Below, piece after piece: positions 1-9,167 of a stretch of 64,000 nucleotides of DNA. Both the position numbers and the translations under genes were made by a program. Below the pieces are notes generated by a model. The model worked only from the letters and a program-made list of their open reading frames with translations. It had not been told where the DNA came from and ran no database searches. Source of the DNA: Cupriavidus basilensis OR16 (GTDB taxonomy: Bacteria > Pseudomonadota > Gammaproteobacteria > Burkholderiales > Burkholderiaceae); contig NZ_AHJE01000022.1 in assembly GCF_000243095.1 (NCBI RefSeq), positions 1-64,000 of the forward strand, given 5' to 3'. Positions within the stretch are counted from its first letter, which is position 1, and each line of letters opens with the position of its first letter.

Positions 1-270
1 CGGGAGCGTCCGGCTCCGAACAATGTCGCCGGCAAGGGCCACATCGAGCAGCCCGGCAAGGTGGCCAACATCGTGTGGCAGACCCGCGCCGCGGTGCCCA
101 CCGCCTATGAAGACGCGCTGGGCGATGCGCTGGAGGCCGCCTTCGAAGCTGGCGCGAAAAGCCCCGAAGACATCGTGCGCGCGTTCAACCAGGCTGGCTT
201 GCTGGGCGCGGATGGCCAAGCCTGGACGGAAGCGCGCTTCCTCGCGGAAATGCGCCGCCTGGGCGCCTGA
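1..270 (+). CDS. Small recombinase-like helix-turn-helix protein (5' end outside window)
   Basis: The frame is open from base 1 to the TGA at 268-270, so the gene starts upstream of the window. The visible 89 residues contain a VWQTRAAVPTAYEDALGDAL stretch and a short helical C-terminal part ending in EMRRLGA. This resembles the small proteins annotated in Burkholderiales as recombinase-like HTH, which tend to sit beside ring-hydroxylating oxygenase genes. The neighbour here is indeed a Rieske oxygenase, 111 bp downstream. The function is unknown and the family assignment is from memory of the sequence pattern. A GTG at 61 is an internal start candidate, but conserved-looking sequence continues upstream of it. 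Confidence 0.5.
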   Translation, partial: RERPAPNNVAGKGHIEQPGKVANIVWQTRAAVPTAYEDALGDALEAAFEAGAKSPEDIVRAFNQAGLLGADGQAWTEARFLAEMRRLGA

Positions 271-381
271 AGCTGACTGGCAACGAACGAACAACAACGC
301 GGTTGCGTCGCGACGGGCAGCGAAACCAAACGCTTCCCCTGGAAACAGCGATCCGATCCGGTACCCGCAAGAGAGCAAACA

Positions 382-1443
382 ATGGAATCGAACAAGCAAG
401 CGCGTGCTGAGGCGCGCCTGAACACCGGACTGCATAACTACTGGTATCCGGTATCGGCAGCGTGGGCGGTCACGCATGCACCGATCGGCATTACCCGCCT
501 GGGTCAGAACATCGTGCTGTGGCGCGATGGCGAAGGCCAGGTGCATGCGCTGGAGGATCGCTGCCCGCACCGCGGCGCGCGCCTGTCGATGGGCTGGAAC
601 CTTGGCGATCGCGTGGCCTGCTGGTACCACGGCGTGGAAGTCGGCGGCGATGGCCAGGTCAAGAGCGTGCCGGCGGTGGACAGTTGCCCGCTTGAGGGCA
701 AGACCTGCGTGCGCAGCTACCCCGTGCAGGAAAAGGCCGGCGCCATCTTTTTGTGGTTCGGTGAGCGCGCTCTCGCCGAAGCCGATGCGCTGCGCCTGCC
801 GGAAGAACTGGAAAGCGACGAGCACACCGACTTCCTGTGCGTGGCGCACTGGGACTGCAACTACCGCTACGCCATCGACAACGTCATGGACCCGATGCAC
901 GGCGCCTACCTGCACGCGGTGTCGCACTCGATGGCCGCCGGCGAAAAGCAGGCCGTGATGGCCGTGCGCGAGACCGATACCGGCCTGGTGTTCGAGAAGA
1001 CCGGCCAGCGTGGCGTGAACTTCGACTGGGTGGAGTTCGGCGAGACCGGCACGATGTGGTTGCGCCTGGCGATTCCTTATCGCGCCAAGGTGGGTCCTGG
1101 CGGCCCGTTCGGCATCGTCGGTATCGCCACGCCGGTGGATGAGGAGCACTGCATGGTGTTCTTCTGGCGCACCCGCCACGTGCAGGGCTGGGAGCGCGAT
1201 GTCTGGCGCTTCCTGTATCGCAACCGGCTGGAAGGCCTGCACTGGGACGTGCTGGAGCAGGACCGCGTGGTGCTGGAAATGATGGCGCCGAACGCGCGCG
1301 AGCATGAAATGCTGTACCAGCACGATGTTGGCATCACCCGGGTGCGCCGCTTGCTGCGCCGCCGCGCCGACCAGGAAGTCGCGGATGAGCCGGTCGCGAT
1401 GCTGAAGCCGGCAGGCGCGGCCGGGGTGGCAAACCATGCCTGA
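382..1443 (+). CDS. Rieske 2Fe-2S aromatic ring-hydroxylating oxygenase, large subunit
   Basis: This 353-residue protein is the terminal oxygenase of a Rieske non-haem iron system, inserting oxygen into an aromatic substrate with electrons from a reductase. The Rieske cluster ligands are visible as C61-x-H63 (CPHRGA) and C80-x2-H83 (CWYHG). The mononuclear iron site is marked by DNVMDPMHGAYLH, with D170, H173 and H178. The length fits the phthalate/vanillate-demethylase type of single-component oxygenase. The ATG at 382 follows a purine-rich AAGAGAG. The stop overlaps the next gene by 8 bp, so the two are probably co-translated. The likely electron donor is the ferredoxin reductase at 9168-10124. 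The substrate cannot be read from the sequence. Confidence 0.92.
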   Translation: MESNKQARAEARLNTGLHNYWYPVSAAWAVTHAPIGITRLGQNIVLWRDGEGQVHALEDRCPHRGARLSMGWNLGDRVACWYHGVEVGGDGQVKSVPAVDSCPLEGKTCVRSYPVQEKAGAIFLWFGERALAEADALRLPEELESDEHTDFLCVAHWDCNYRYAIDNVMDPMHGAYLHAVSHSMAAGEKQAVMAVRETDTGLVFEKTGQRGVNFDWVEFGETGTMWLRLAIPYRAKVGPGGPFGIVGIATPVDEEHCMVFFWRTRHVQGWERDVWRFLYRNRLEGLHWDVLEQDRVVLEMMAPNAREHEMLYQHDVGITRVRRLLRRRADQEVADEPVAMLKPAGAAGVANHA

Positions 1444-1923
1444 GATCGATCGCCACAACCTGCTGGCCGGCCGCCGCGTGCTGGTGACCGGCGCGGCGCG
1501 CGGGCTTGGCCTTGCGTTTGCCACCGCGATTGCCGAAGCCGGCGCCGCCGTCGCCATGGCGGACATCCTCGCAGACCGCCTGCATGAGGAAGCGGCCGCG
1601 CTGCAGGCCCGCGGGCTGAAGGCGCTGCCGTTTGCGCTCGACCTGGGCAACCCCGAATCGGTGACGGCCTGCGCCACCGCCGCGGCAGCCGGGCTGGGCG
1701 GCCTGGACGGCCTCGTCAACAATGCCGCGGTGAGCTGACCCTGGTGGAGGCAACCGAATACGTGCCCCAGAAGAGGCGCGACCTCTATCGCGAGCAACGC
1801 GCGATTTCCCGCGAGCAGCTACCCGAGGATGTATCCGGGGCCGTGCTGTTCGCCCTCTCCGACCTGTCGCGCTTCGTGACGGGCCAGACGCTGGCCGTCA
1901 ACGGCGGCTTCGTCATGCACTGA
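1436..1923 (+). pseudogene. Short-chain dehydrogenase/reductase, internally deleted and frameshifted
   Basis: The first 100 codons carry the SDR Rossmann N-terminus (VLVTGAARGLGLAFA) and the NNAA motif, then stop at 1736-1738. The next bases, read in another frame up to the TGA at 1921-1923, encode a typical SDR C-terminus (VTGQTLAVNGGFVMH). An intact SDR has about 250 residues. Here about 85 central residues are missing, including the catalytic Ser, Tyr and Lys, and the frame changes at the junction. The product would be inactive. The start overlaps the stop of the Rieske gene by 8 bp. Real gene decay and an assembly deletion are both possible, and several other genes in the window show similar damage. 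Confidence 0.8.
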
Positions 1924-1939
1924 GCTAGAAGGAATCCAA

Positions 1940-2476
1940 ATGAGCGATCTTTCCCAACAAGACAACATCAAGCGTTCCTGGGAGCAGCCGTCCGGCGCTT
2001 CCTTCGACCAGTGGATGGAGAGCCGCGTCGCGCGCTTCTCCACCCGCCGCTACGACTGGGACGCGCTGAAGTTCCAGGCTGACTACGATCCCAAGTACCG
2101 CCGCGCGCAGATGCGCTACCTCGGCACCGGCGGCACCGGCGTGGCCACCGATACCAACACCGTGCCGTCCGAGAACTTCACCTTCTCGACCATGATCATC
2201 CCGGCCGGCCACGAAGGCCCGTCGCACCTGCACACGGATGTCGAAGAAGTCTTCTTCGTCATGCGCGGCAAGATCAAGCTGATCCTGGAGAAGGACGGCG
2301 AGCGTTTCGAAACCATCCTGACCGACCGCGACCTGGTGTCGGTGCCGCCGGGCGTGTACCGCGAGGAAATCAACATCGGCGAGGAAGACGCGCTGATGTG
2401 CGTGATGCTCGGCGCCAAGAAGCCCATCACGCCGACATACCCGCCCGAGCATCCGCTCACCAAGGTCAAGCGCTGA
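1940..2476 (+). CDS. Cupin domain protein
   Basis: A 178-residue single-cupin protein. The metal-binding cupin motif 1 is visible around residues 90-115 as HEGPSHLHTDVEEVFFV followed by GKIKLILE. Motif 2 is represented by DLVSVPPGVYREEINIG. Cupins of this size may be small dioxygenases, isomerases or ligand sensors, and the sequence does not decide between them. The gene lies in the Rieske cluster, in the same direction as its neighbours, 16 bp after the broken SDR. AGAAGGA upstream of the ATG is a good ribosome site. A role in processing the oxygenase product is an inference from position. Confidence 0.82.
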   Translation: MSDLSQQDNIKRSWEQPSGASFDQWMESRVARFSTRRYDWDALKFQADYDPKYRRAQMRYLGTGGTGVATDTNTVPSENFTFSTMIIPAGHEGPSHLHTDVEEVFFVMRGKIKLILEKDGERFETILTDRDLVSVPPGVYREEINIGEEDALMCVMLGAKKPITPTYPPEHPLTKVKR

Positions 2477-2543
2477 AAGCGAAAAGCCGGCGCGCCAAAG
2501 CAACCGTGGCCGTGCGCCGGACCAACTGAAACACAAACCTCTC

Positions 2544-3374
2544 ATGACTCAAGAACGCCTTCCGGAAGACAGCCAGGACAAGTACATCGTGCCCGGACTG
2601 GAACGCGGCCTGCGCCTGCTGGCCGAGTTCAGCCGCCGCGACCGCGCCTTGTCCGCGGCGGACCTGGCGCGCCGGCTCAAGGTTCCCCGCTCAACCGTGT
2701 TCCGCTTGCTGGCCACGCTGGAGTCGATGGGGTTTGTCGAACGCACCGACGGCGGGCGCGACTACCGCCTTGGCATGGCCGTGCTGCGGCTGGGTTTCGA
2801 GTACCTGGCCTCGCTGGAGCTCACGGAGCTGGGCCGCCCGCTGCTGGACCGGCTGCGTGACGACATTCGCTACCCGTGCAACCTGGTGGTGCGCGATGGC
2901 CGCTCGATTGTCTATGTGGCCAAGTCGGTTGCGCCCACGCCGTTCAGCAGTTCGGTCACGGTCGGCACCCGCCTGCCGGCGCATGCCACCGTGCTTGGGC
3001 GCGTGCTGCTCGAGGACCTGACGCTGGCCGAGTTGCGCCAGCTCTATCCCGAGCCGCGCCTGGAGGCATTCTCGGCCAGCACGCCGGGTACGGTCGAGGA
3101 ACTGTTCGAGATGGTGCAGCGGGATCGCGAGCGGGGGGTAGTCCTGCAGGAGGCCTTCTTCGAGGCAAGCATTTCGACCATCGCGGCGCCGGTGCGCGAT
3201 CGCAGCTGCAAGGTGGTGGCGGCGCTGGGCGTGACCATTCCGGCTTCGCGCATCGATCCGGCGCAGCTGGACACGATGGAAGAGAAAGTCAGAGACACCG
3301 CGGGCGAGCTGTCTCGCCTGCTGGACTACCGGCCGCGCGAGCACGGCAAGGTGGTCAACCTGTATCGGGAGTAA
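2544..3374 (+). CDS. IclR-family transcriptional regulator (copy 1)
   Basis: A 276-residue IclR-type regulator. The N-terminal winged helix-turn-helix spans about residues 33-70 (LSAADLARRL, PRSTVFRLLATLESMG), and the effector domain runs from about residue 95 to 255 (AHATVLGRVLLED, STIAAPVRD, VAALGVTIPASR). IclR proteins bind aromatic acids or related small molecules and control nearby catabolic genes. It is embedded in the cluster, 67 bp after the cupin gene and 5 bp before the next SDR. A second, very similar regulator lies at 18299-19120. The two share long identical blocks from DKYIVPGLERGLRLL to the LLDYRP near the C-terminus. Confidence 0.93.
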   Translation: MTQERLPEDSQDKYIVPGLERGLRLLAEFSRRDRALSAADLARRLKVPRSTVFRLLATLESMGFVERTDGGRDYRLGMAVLRLGFEYLASLELTELGRPLLDRLRDDIRYPCNLVVRDGRSIVYVAKSVAPTPFSSSVTVGTRLPAHATVLGRVLLEDLTLAELRQLYPEPRLEAFSASTPGTVEELFEMVQRDRERGVVLQEAFFEASISTIAAPVRDRSCKVVAALGVTIPASRIDPAQLDTMEEKVRDTAGELSRLLDYRPREHGKVVNLYRE

Positions 3375-3379
3375 GGACG

Positions 3380-4183
3380 ATGTCCATGATTGAACTCGAC
3401 GGCAAGGTTGCCGTCGTCACGGGTGGATCCTCGGGCATCGGCCTGGCCACTGTAGAACTGCTGCTGGAAGCGCGCGCCGCGGTGGCGCTGTGCGGGCGCA
3501 ACGAAGCGCGCCTGCGCGACGCGCAGAGCCGGCTGCGTGCACGCTTTCCCGAAGCCCGCCTGTTTGCCGCCGCGTGCGACGTGCTGGACCCCGCGCAGGT
3601 GGCAGCGTTTGCCGCGGCGAGCGAGGCCGCGCTCGGCCCGGCCGACATGCTGGTCAACAACGCCGGGCAGGGGCGCGTTTCCACTTTCGCCAGCACGGAA
3701 GACGCAGCATGGCTCGAAGAGCTGCAACTCAAGTTCTTCTCGGTGATCCATGCCACGCGTGCGTTCCTCGCGCAGCTGGAGCGTTCGGACAGCGGCGCCA
3801 TCGTCTGCGTGAACTCGCTGCTGGCCGTACAACCCGAGCCGCATATGGTCGCGACCTCGGCAGCGCGTGCCGGCGTGCATAACCTGGTGCGCTCGCTGGC
3901 CACCGAATTCGCCCCCAAGGGCATCCGCGTCAATGGCATCCTGCTCGGCCTGGTCGAGTCGGGCCAGTGGCGCCGACGTTTCGAAGCGCGCCCGGAAACC
4001 GAGCGCGACCTCGACTGGGCCGCATGGACCGCGCGCCTGGCGCAGCAAAAGCATATTCAACTTGGCCGTCTTGGCCTGCCGCAGGAAGCCGCCCGCGCGA
4101 TCCTGTTCCTTGCCTCGCCGTTGTCTTCGTACACCACGGGCAGCCATATCGATATTTCCGGAGGACTTTCCCGTCATGCGTAA
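3380..4183 (+). CDS. SDR-family protein with an atypical active site
   Basis: A 267-residue SDR. The nucleotide-binding Gly motif (VVTGGSSGIGLAT) and the NNAG motif (MLVNNAGQG) are present, and the C-terminus ends with the usual TTGSHIDISGG. Where classical SDRs have YxxxK, this protein reads ATSAARAG, so Thr and Arg stand at the Tyr and Lys positions. The upstream Ser is still there (CVNSLLAV). It may bind NAD(P)H without normal dehydrogenase chemistry, or use other residues. The ATG at 3380 was chosen because it lies 5 bp after the IclR stop, and the longer upstream frame is only a shadow of iclR. Its stop overlaps the ThDP gene start by 8 bp, suggesting translational coupling. Confidence 0.85.
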   Translation: MSMIELDGKVAVVTGGSSGIGLATVELLLEARAAVALCGRNEARLRDAQSRLRARFPEARLFAAACDVLDPAQVAAFAAASEAALGPADMLVNNAGQGRVSTFASTEDAAWLEELQLKFFSVIHATRAFLAQLERSDSGAIVCVNSLLAVQPEPHMVATSAARAGVHNLVRSLATEFAPKGIRVNGILLGLVESGQWRRRFEARPETERDLDWAAWTARLAQQKHIQLGRLGLPQEAARAILFLASPLSSYTTGSHIDISGGLSRHA

Positions 4184-5910
4184 CGAACAACAACAAGTCA
4201 CGGTCGGCTATGCCATCGCCGCCTTCCTCGAACAATGCGGCGTCAAGGCAGCGTTCGGCGTGATCTCGATCCACAACATGCCCATCCTCGACGCGATGGG
4301 CGAGCGTGGCAACATCCGCTTCGTGCCCGGCGCGGTGAAGCCGGCGGCACCAATATGGCCGATGCCTGCGCCCGCACCACGGGTGGCCTGGGCGTTTGCC
4401 TGACCAGCACCGGCACGGCTGCAGGCAATGCCGCCGGCGCCATGGTGGAAGCGCTCACCGCCGGCACGCCGCTGCTGCACCTGACCGGCCAGATCGAAAC
4501 GCCGTACCTGGATCAGAGCCTGGCCTACATCCACGAGGCGCCGGACCAGCTGACCATGCTGAAGGCCATCTCGAAGGCCGCGTTCCGCATCCGCAGCGCC
4601 GATACCGCGCTGAGCACCATCAAGCTCGCCGTGCAAACCGCGCTGACCGCGCCGAGCGGCCCCGTCAGCGTGGAGATCCCCATCGACATCCAGGCCGCGC
4701 TGATCCCGATGCCGACCGACCTGCGTCCGCTGGCGATTCCCACCCACGTGCCCTCGGCCCACGCGCTGGACGAACTGGCCGAGCGCCTGGCCAAGGCCAA
4801 GCGCCCGCTGCTGTGGCTGGGCGGTGGCGCCCGCCACGCCGGCGCGCAGGTCAAGCGCCTGCTGGCGCTTGGCTTTGGTGTCGTCACCAGCACGCAAGGC
4901 CGCGGCATCGTGGCGGAAGACGATCCCCGCTCGCTGGGTGCCTTCAACCTGCACAAGCCGGTGGAGCAGTTCTATCAGACCTGCGACGCCATGCTGGTGG
5001 TGGGCTCGCGCCTGCGCGGCAACGAAACCCTGAAGTACGAACTGAAGCTGCCACGCCCGCTGTTCCGCGTGGATGCCGATGCGTCCGCCGAAGGCCGCTG
5101 CTACCAGAGCGACTACTTCGCCAGCGGCGATGCGGCGCTGGCACTCGACGGCCTGGCCGACACGGCCTGGCCGACCGCCTGGAAGGCAAGCTCAAGGTGG
5201 ACCCGAACTTCGCCGCCGACCTGCGCAGCGCGCATGAAGTCGCCATGAGCGGCCTGATCGACGGCCTGGGCCCGTACTCGGCGCTGGTGGAAGCGCTGCA
5301 AGGCGCGGTCGGCCGCAATTTCAACTGGGTGCGCGACGTGACCGTCTCCAACAGCACCTGGGGCAATCGCCAGCTGCGTATCTTCGACTCCCGTGCCGGC
5401 GTGCATGCGCTGGGCGGCGGCATCGGCCAGGGCCTGGCGATGGGCATCGGCGCTGCCGTGGGCGCGGCAGTGACGGCTTCCGGCAAGAAGACGTTCTGCC
5501 TGGCCGGCGACGGCGGCTTCATCCTGAACCTGGGTGAACTGGCTACCGCTGTGCAGGAACGCGCCGACGTAGTCTTCGTGCTGATGAACGACAAAGGCTA
5601 CGGCGTGATCAAGAACATCCAGGACGCGCAATACGGTGGCCGGCGCCACTACGTGGACCTGCATACGCCGGACTACGCGCAGCTGTCGCAATCGCTGGCC
5701 CTGCGCCATCGCCGCGTGAGCGACCTGGCCGACGTGGGGGCCGCACTGGAAGAAGCCACCATCGAACCTGGCCCGTTCCTGCTGGAGATCGACATGTTGT
5801 CCATCGGCACCTTCAAGACCGCATTCGCAGGCCCGCCGGTCAACAAGGAAGCCGATGCCGACGCCGAGAAGACCGCACGCGCGGCCGAACGCAGCACCGT
5901 GACCGCCTGA
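4176..5910 (+). pseudogene. Thiamine-diphosphate-dependent enzyme (decarboxylase/acetolactate-synthase type), two frameshifts
   Basis: Joined across three frames this reads as a full ThDP enzyme of about 570 residues. The N-terminal pyrimidine-binding domain contains the conserved RGEAG glutamate region, the middle domain runs from about 190 to 330, and the C-terminal ThDP motif is AGDGGFILNLGE followed by NDKGYG. Two lesions break it. A one-base loss lies near 4327-4334. A 14-bp exact tandem duplication lies at 5149-5175 (cggcctggccgac repeated with period 14). Each shifts the frame and the protein resumes at once, so the original gene was intact. The family includes 2-oxoacid decarboxylases and C-C lyases; the substrate is not evident. 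It sits between the atypical SDR and an aspartate-dehydrogenase-like gene. Confidence 0.82.
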
Positions 5911-5922
5911 GGGAGACGCAAC

Positions 5923-6729
5923 ATGCTGCACGTGTCGATGGTGGGATGCGGAGCGATCGGGCGCGGTGTGCTCGAGTTGCTCAAGAGCGACCCCGACGTG
6001 GTGTTCGACGTGGTGGTGGTGCCCGAGGCCCAGATGGACCAGGCCCGACATGACGTCTCCGCGCTGGCGCCGCATGCACGGGTTGCCACCTGCCTGAGCC
6101 AGGCCGATGGACGGCCCGACCTGCTGGTGGAGTGCGCCGGCCACCATGCGCTGGAAGAACACATCGTGCCAGCGCTGGAGCGCGGCATCGCTTGCATGGT
6201 GGTGTCGGTGGGCGCGCTCTCCGAGCCGGGCCTGGCCGAGCGGCTGGAAGCCGCGGCACGGCGCGGCGGCACGCAGGTGCAACTGCTCTCCGGTGCGATC
6301 GGCGCCATCGACGCACTGGCGGCAGCGCGCGTGGGCGGGCTGGACTCGGTGGTCTACACCGGGCGCAAGCCGCCCGGCGCGTGGAAGGACACGCCGGCCG
6401 AGGCGCTGTTCGATCTCGACGCGCTGACCGAAGCGACGGTGATCTTCGAAGGCACCGCCCGCGAAGCGGCGCGGCTCTACCCCAAGAACGCCAATGTGGC
6501 GGCCACGCTGTCGATGGCCGGGCTCGGACTGGATCACACGCAGGTGAAGCTGCTGGCCGATCCGGGCGTGGATGAAAACGTGCACCATGTGGAAGCGCGC
6601 GGCGCTTTCGGTGGTTTCGAGCTGACCATGCGCGGCAAGCCGCTGGCGGCGAACCCCAAGACCTCGGCGCTGACGGTGTTCAGCGTGGTGCGTGCGCTGG
6701 GCAACCGTGCCCACGCCATGTCGATTTAA
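5923..6729 (+). CDS. L-aspartate dehydrogenase-like protein
   Basis: A 268-residue protein of the NadX/aspartate dehydrogenase family, which interconverts L-aspartate with iminoaspartate or oxaloacetate plus ammonia using NAD(P). Visible features are an N-terminal Rossmann motif (VGCGAIGRGVLELL), the VECAGHHA and SGAIGAIDAL stretches, and a C-terminal NPKTSALT segment. Related enzymes from Ralstonia/Cupriavidus have been characterised as catabolic aspartate dehydrogenases. GGGAGACGC precedes the ATG, 12 bp after the ThDP gene. Finding it inside a ring-oxygenase cluster suggests the true substrate may be another amino acid or imine. That is inference. Confidence 0.85.
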   Translation: MLHVSMVGCGAIGRGVLELLKSDPDVVFDVVVVPEAQMDQARHDVSALAPHARVATCLSQADGRPDLLVECAGHHALEEHIVPALERGIACMVVSVGALSEPGLAERLEAAARRGGTQVQLLSGAIGAIDALAAARVGGLDSVVYTGRKPPGAWKDTPAEALFDLDALTEATVIFEGTAREAARLYPKNANVAATLSMAGLGLDHTQVKLLADPGVDENVHHVEARGAFGGFELTMRGKPLAANPKTSALTVFSVVRALGNRAHAMSI

Positions 6730-6751
6730 GCAGCGCAGCAAGGCAATCATC

Positions 6752-8069
6752 ATGAAGCAAGAGATTCTCCCCATCTGTATCGCAGGCCAGTGGCGCCTGG
6801 GCGGCGGCGAACGCTACGCCACGCGCTACCCGGCCACCGGCGAAGTCATCGCGGAACTGAACGCGGCCAGCCTGGACGACGTGGAAGAGGCTGTGCAGGG
6901 TGCGCATCGCGCGTTCCTCACCAGCGGCTGGGCCCAGCGCAAGCCGCACGAGCGCGCTGCCGTGCTGCATCGCGTGGCCGACCTGATCCGCGCGCGCGCC
7001 GAGCCGCTCGCCCAGCGCCAGCGCCTGGACAACGGCAAGCCCATCAGCGAGACGCGCGCGTTGGTGGCCAGCGCCGCCGGCACCTTCCAGTTCTTCGCGG
7101 CCGCCTGCGAGACGCTGGAGGAGACGCTTACGCCCGCGCGTGGTGATTTCCTCACCATGAGCGTGCATGAAGCCATGGGCGTGGTGGCGGCGATCACCCG
7201 CCGAGATCACGCCGCTGATGGCGCTGGAACTCGCTGCCATCTGCGAGGAAGCCGGCGTGCCCAAGGGCCTCATCAGCGTGCTGCCCGGCAAGGGCTCGGT
7301 GATTGGCGACGCCATCACCAAGCATCCTCTGGTGCGCCGTGTGTCCTTCACCGGTGGCACCACCACGGGACGCCATATCGCCCACATCGCCGCCGACAAG
7401 ATGATGCCGGTGTCGCTGGAGCTAGGCGGCAAGTCGCCCACCATGGTGTTCGAGGATGCGGACCTGGACCATGCGGTCAACGGCGTGCTGTACGGCATCT
7501 TCAGTTCCTCGGGCGAGTCGTGCATCGCGGGCTCGCGCCTGTTCGTGGCACGGTCCTTGTATGAGCCCTTCATGGATCGCCTGGCCGAGGGCGCGGCGCG
7601 CCTGCGCGTGGGCGACCCGGCCGACGAGCGCACCCAGATGGGGCCGCTGATCAGCGACCGCCACCGCGACTCGATCGAGTCCTATGTGGCGCTCGGCGTG
7701 TCCGAATGTGCGTCCCACGGTGGCGGGTTGCGAGAACGGCTATGCGAGGAAATCTTCGGGCCGGTGCTGGTGGCGATGGCCTTCGACGACGAGGACGACC
7801 TGATCGCCCAGGCCAACGACAGCGTGTACGCGCTGGCGGCAGGCGTGTGGACGCGCGATTACAAGCGTGCATGGCGCTTCGCGCGTGCCGTGCAGGCTGG
7901 CAATGTGTGGATCAATACCTACAAGCAGTTCTCGATCTCGACGCCGTTTGGCGGCTGGCGCGACAGCGGGCTCGGGCGCGAGAAGGGCCGGCTGGGCATC
8001 CTGCAGTACATGGAGCAGAAGAGCGTGTACTGGGGCATGCATGAACAACCGCTGCCGTGGGCTAATTAA
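6752..8069 (+). pseudogene. Aldehyde dehydrogenase with internal deletions
   Basis: This is an NAD(P)-dependent aldehyde dehydrogenase in two frames, 6752 to about 7198 and about 7199 to 8069. At the junction AAIT is followed directly by AEITPLMALELA, so about 27 residues (an 80-nt deletion by frame arithmetic) with the PWN motif and the cofactor-binding Lys are missing. A second gap occurs near 7707-7745, where the segment before EEIFGPVL is about 25 residues too short. The catalytic Cys region (SSGESCIAGSRL), the ELGGKSP motif and the C-terminal PFGGWRDSGLGRE are intact. A whole enzyme would have about 490 residues. It lies 22 bp after the AspDH gene. The loss may be decay or assembly error. 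Confidence 0.83.
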
Positions 8070-8120
8070 GCGAGCACGACGACAATGGACGTTGCACAAG
8101 CGACACAGCAGGAGAGGGTA

Positions 8121-9083
8121 ATGAACACGATTCTGGGCATCGACGAGATCGTCTACGGTGCCGACGACCTGGACGCCTGCCGGCGCTTCTTCGCCGACTG
8201 GGGCCTCACGCTGGTGCGCGAGGATGAGGCCGGGCTGGATTTCGAGACGCTGAACGGCTGCCGCGTGCTGGTGCGCCGCACCGACGACCCTGCGCTGCCG
8301 GCGGCAATGGAAGACGGCCCGACGCTGCGCGAAGTGGTGTGGGGCGTGGACACGCAGGCCGCGCTGGACAAGATCGCGGATGCCATTCGCGCCGAGCCGG
8401 GCTTTGTCAGCCTGGGCGAGCGCGTGGGCTGTACCGATCCCAACGGCCTGGCCGTGCGCTTCCAGCTGACCCGCAAGCGCGAGGTCGAAGTCGAGTGCGC
8501 CACGATGAACACATGGAACGACAAGCCGCGCATGAACCAGCGCAGCCCGATCTACGAACGCGCCACGCCGATCGAGGTAGGGCACGTGGTGTTCTTCGTC
8601 AAGGACGTGGCGGCCACCGAGCGCTTCTACACCGAGAAGCTGGGCTTCGTGCCGTCGGACCACTATCCCGGCCGTGGCGCCTTCCTGCGCTGCGCGCCGG
8701 ACGGCGGCCACCACGACCTGTTCCTGCTGCAGTTGCCGCAGGCCAAGAGCGGGCTGAACCATGTGGCGTTCACCGTGCGCGATATCCATGAGGTGTTCGG
8801 CGGTGGGTTGCATGTATCGCGCAGCGGCTGGGATACGCAGCTAGGCCCGGGCCGGCATCCGATTTCGTCGGCGTATTTCTGGTACTTCAAGAATCCGGCC
8901 GGCGGCCTGATCGAGTACTACGCCGATGAAGACCAGCTGGATGCCAAATGGGAGCCGCGTGATTTCGAGCCGGGCCCGACCATGTTCGCCGAATGGGCGG
9001 TAGAAGGCGGCCTGGACGGCAACACACGTCGGCAAAAGAACGCGGGCGGCCCCCAGGGCAAGTTCCTGACGGAAAAGCGTTGA
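8121..9083 (+). CDS. VOC-family protein, extradiol-dioxygenase-like
   Basis: A 320-residue protein with two vicinal-oxygen-chelate modules, about residues 3-130 and 150-290. The second module shows candidate metal ligands His (EVGHVVFF), His (LNHVAFTV) and Glu (GLIEYYADED), the spacing expected for extradiol ring-cleaving dioxygenases. Such enzymes open a dihydroxylated ring next to the diol, which would follow logically from the Rieske oxygenase. Glyoxalase-like or bleomycin-resistance-like roles are alternatives. The ATG at 8121 was chosen over an upstream in-frame ATG at 8085 because AGGAGAGGG lies directly before it. Confidence 0.82.
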   Translation: MNTILGIDEIVYGADDLDACRRFFADWGLTLVREDEAGLDFETLNGCRVLVRRTDDPALPAAMEDGPTLREVVWGVDTQAALDKIADAIRAEPGFVSLGERVGCTDPNGLAVRFQLTRKREVEVECATMNTWNDKPRMNQRSPIYERATPIEVGHVVFFVKDVAATERFYTEKLGFVPSDHYPGRGAFLRCAPDGGHHDLFLLQLPQAKSGLNHVAFTVRDIHEVFGGGLHVSRSGWDTQLGPGRHPISSAYFWYFKNPAGGLIEYYADEDQLDAKWEPRDFEPGPTMFAEWAVEGGLDGNTRRQKNAGGPQGKFLTEKR

Positions 9084-9100
9084 GTCCGGCGTAGCAGTGC

Positions 9101-9160
9101 AGGCAACAAAGGCAACACAGGCAAGACAAGCAACACGAAGCAACACGAAGCAACAGAAGG
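9101..9160 (+). repeat. Short tandem repeats in the spacer before the reductase gene
   Basis: The 84-bp spacer is built from a reiterated GCAACA-type motif. The 10-mer caacacgaag occurs twice head to tail at 9131-9150, with degenerate copies on both sides. It directly precedes the ribosome site (GAAGGAAG) of the next gene. No hairpin is seen. It may be a slippage-prone leader of no function. Confidence 0.6.
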
Positions 9161-9167
9161 AAGTGCC

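Noticed and set aside
5113-6774. 553-residue open frame on the minus strand
   Set aside because: Antisense to the ThDP and AspDH genes; composition is typical of a shadow.
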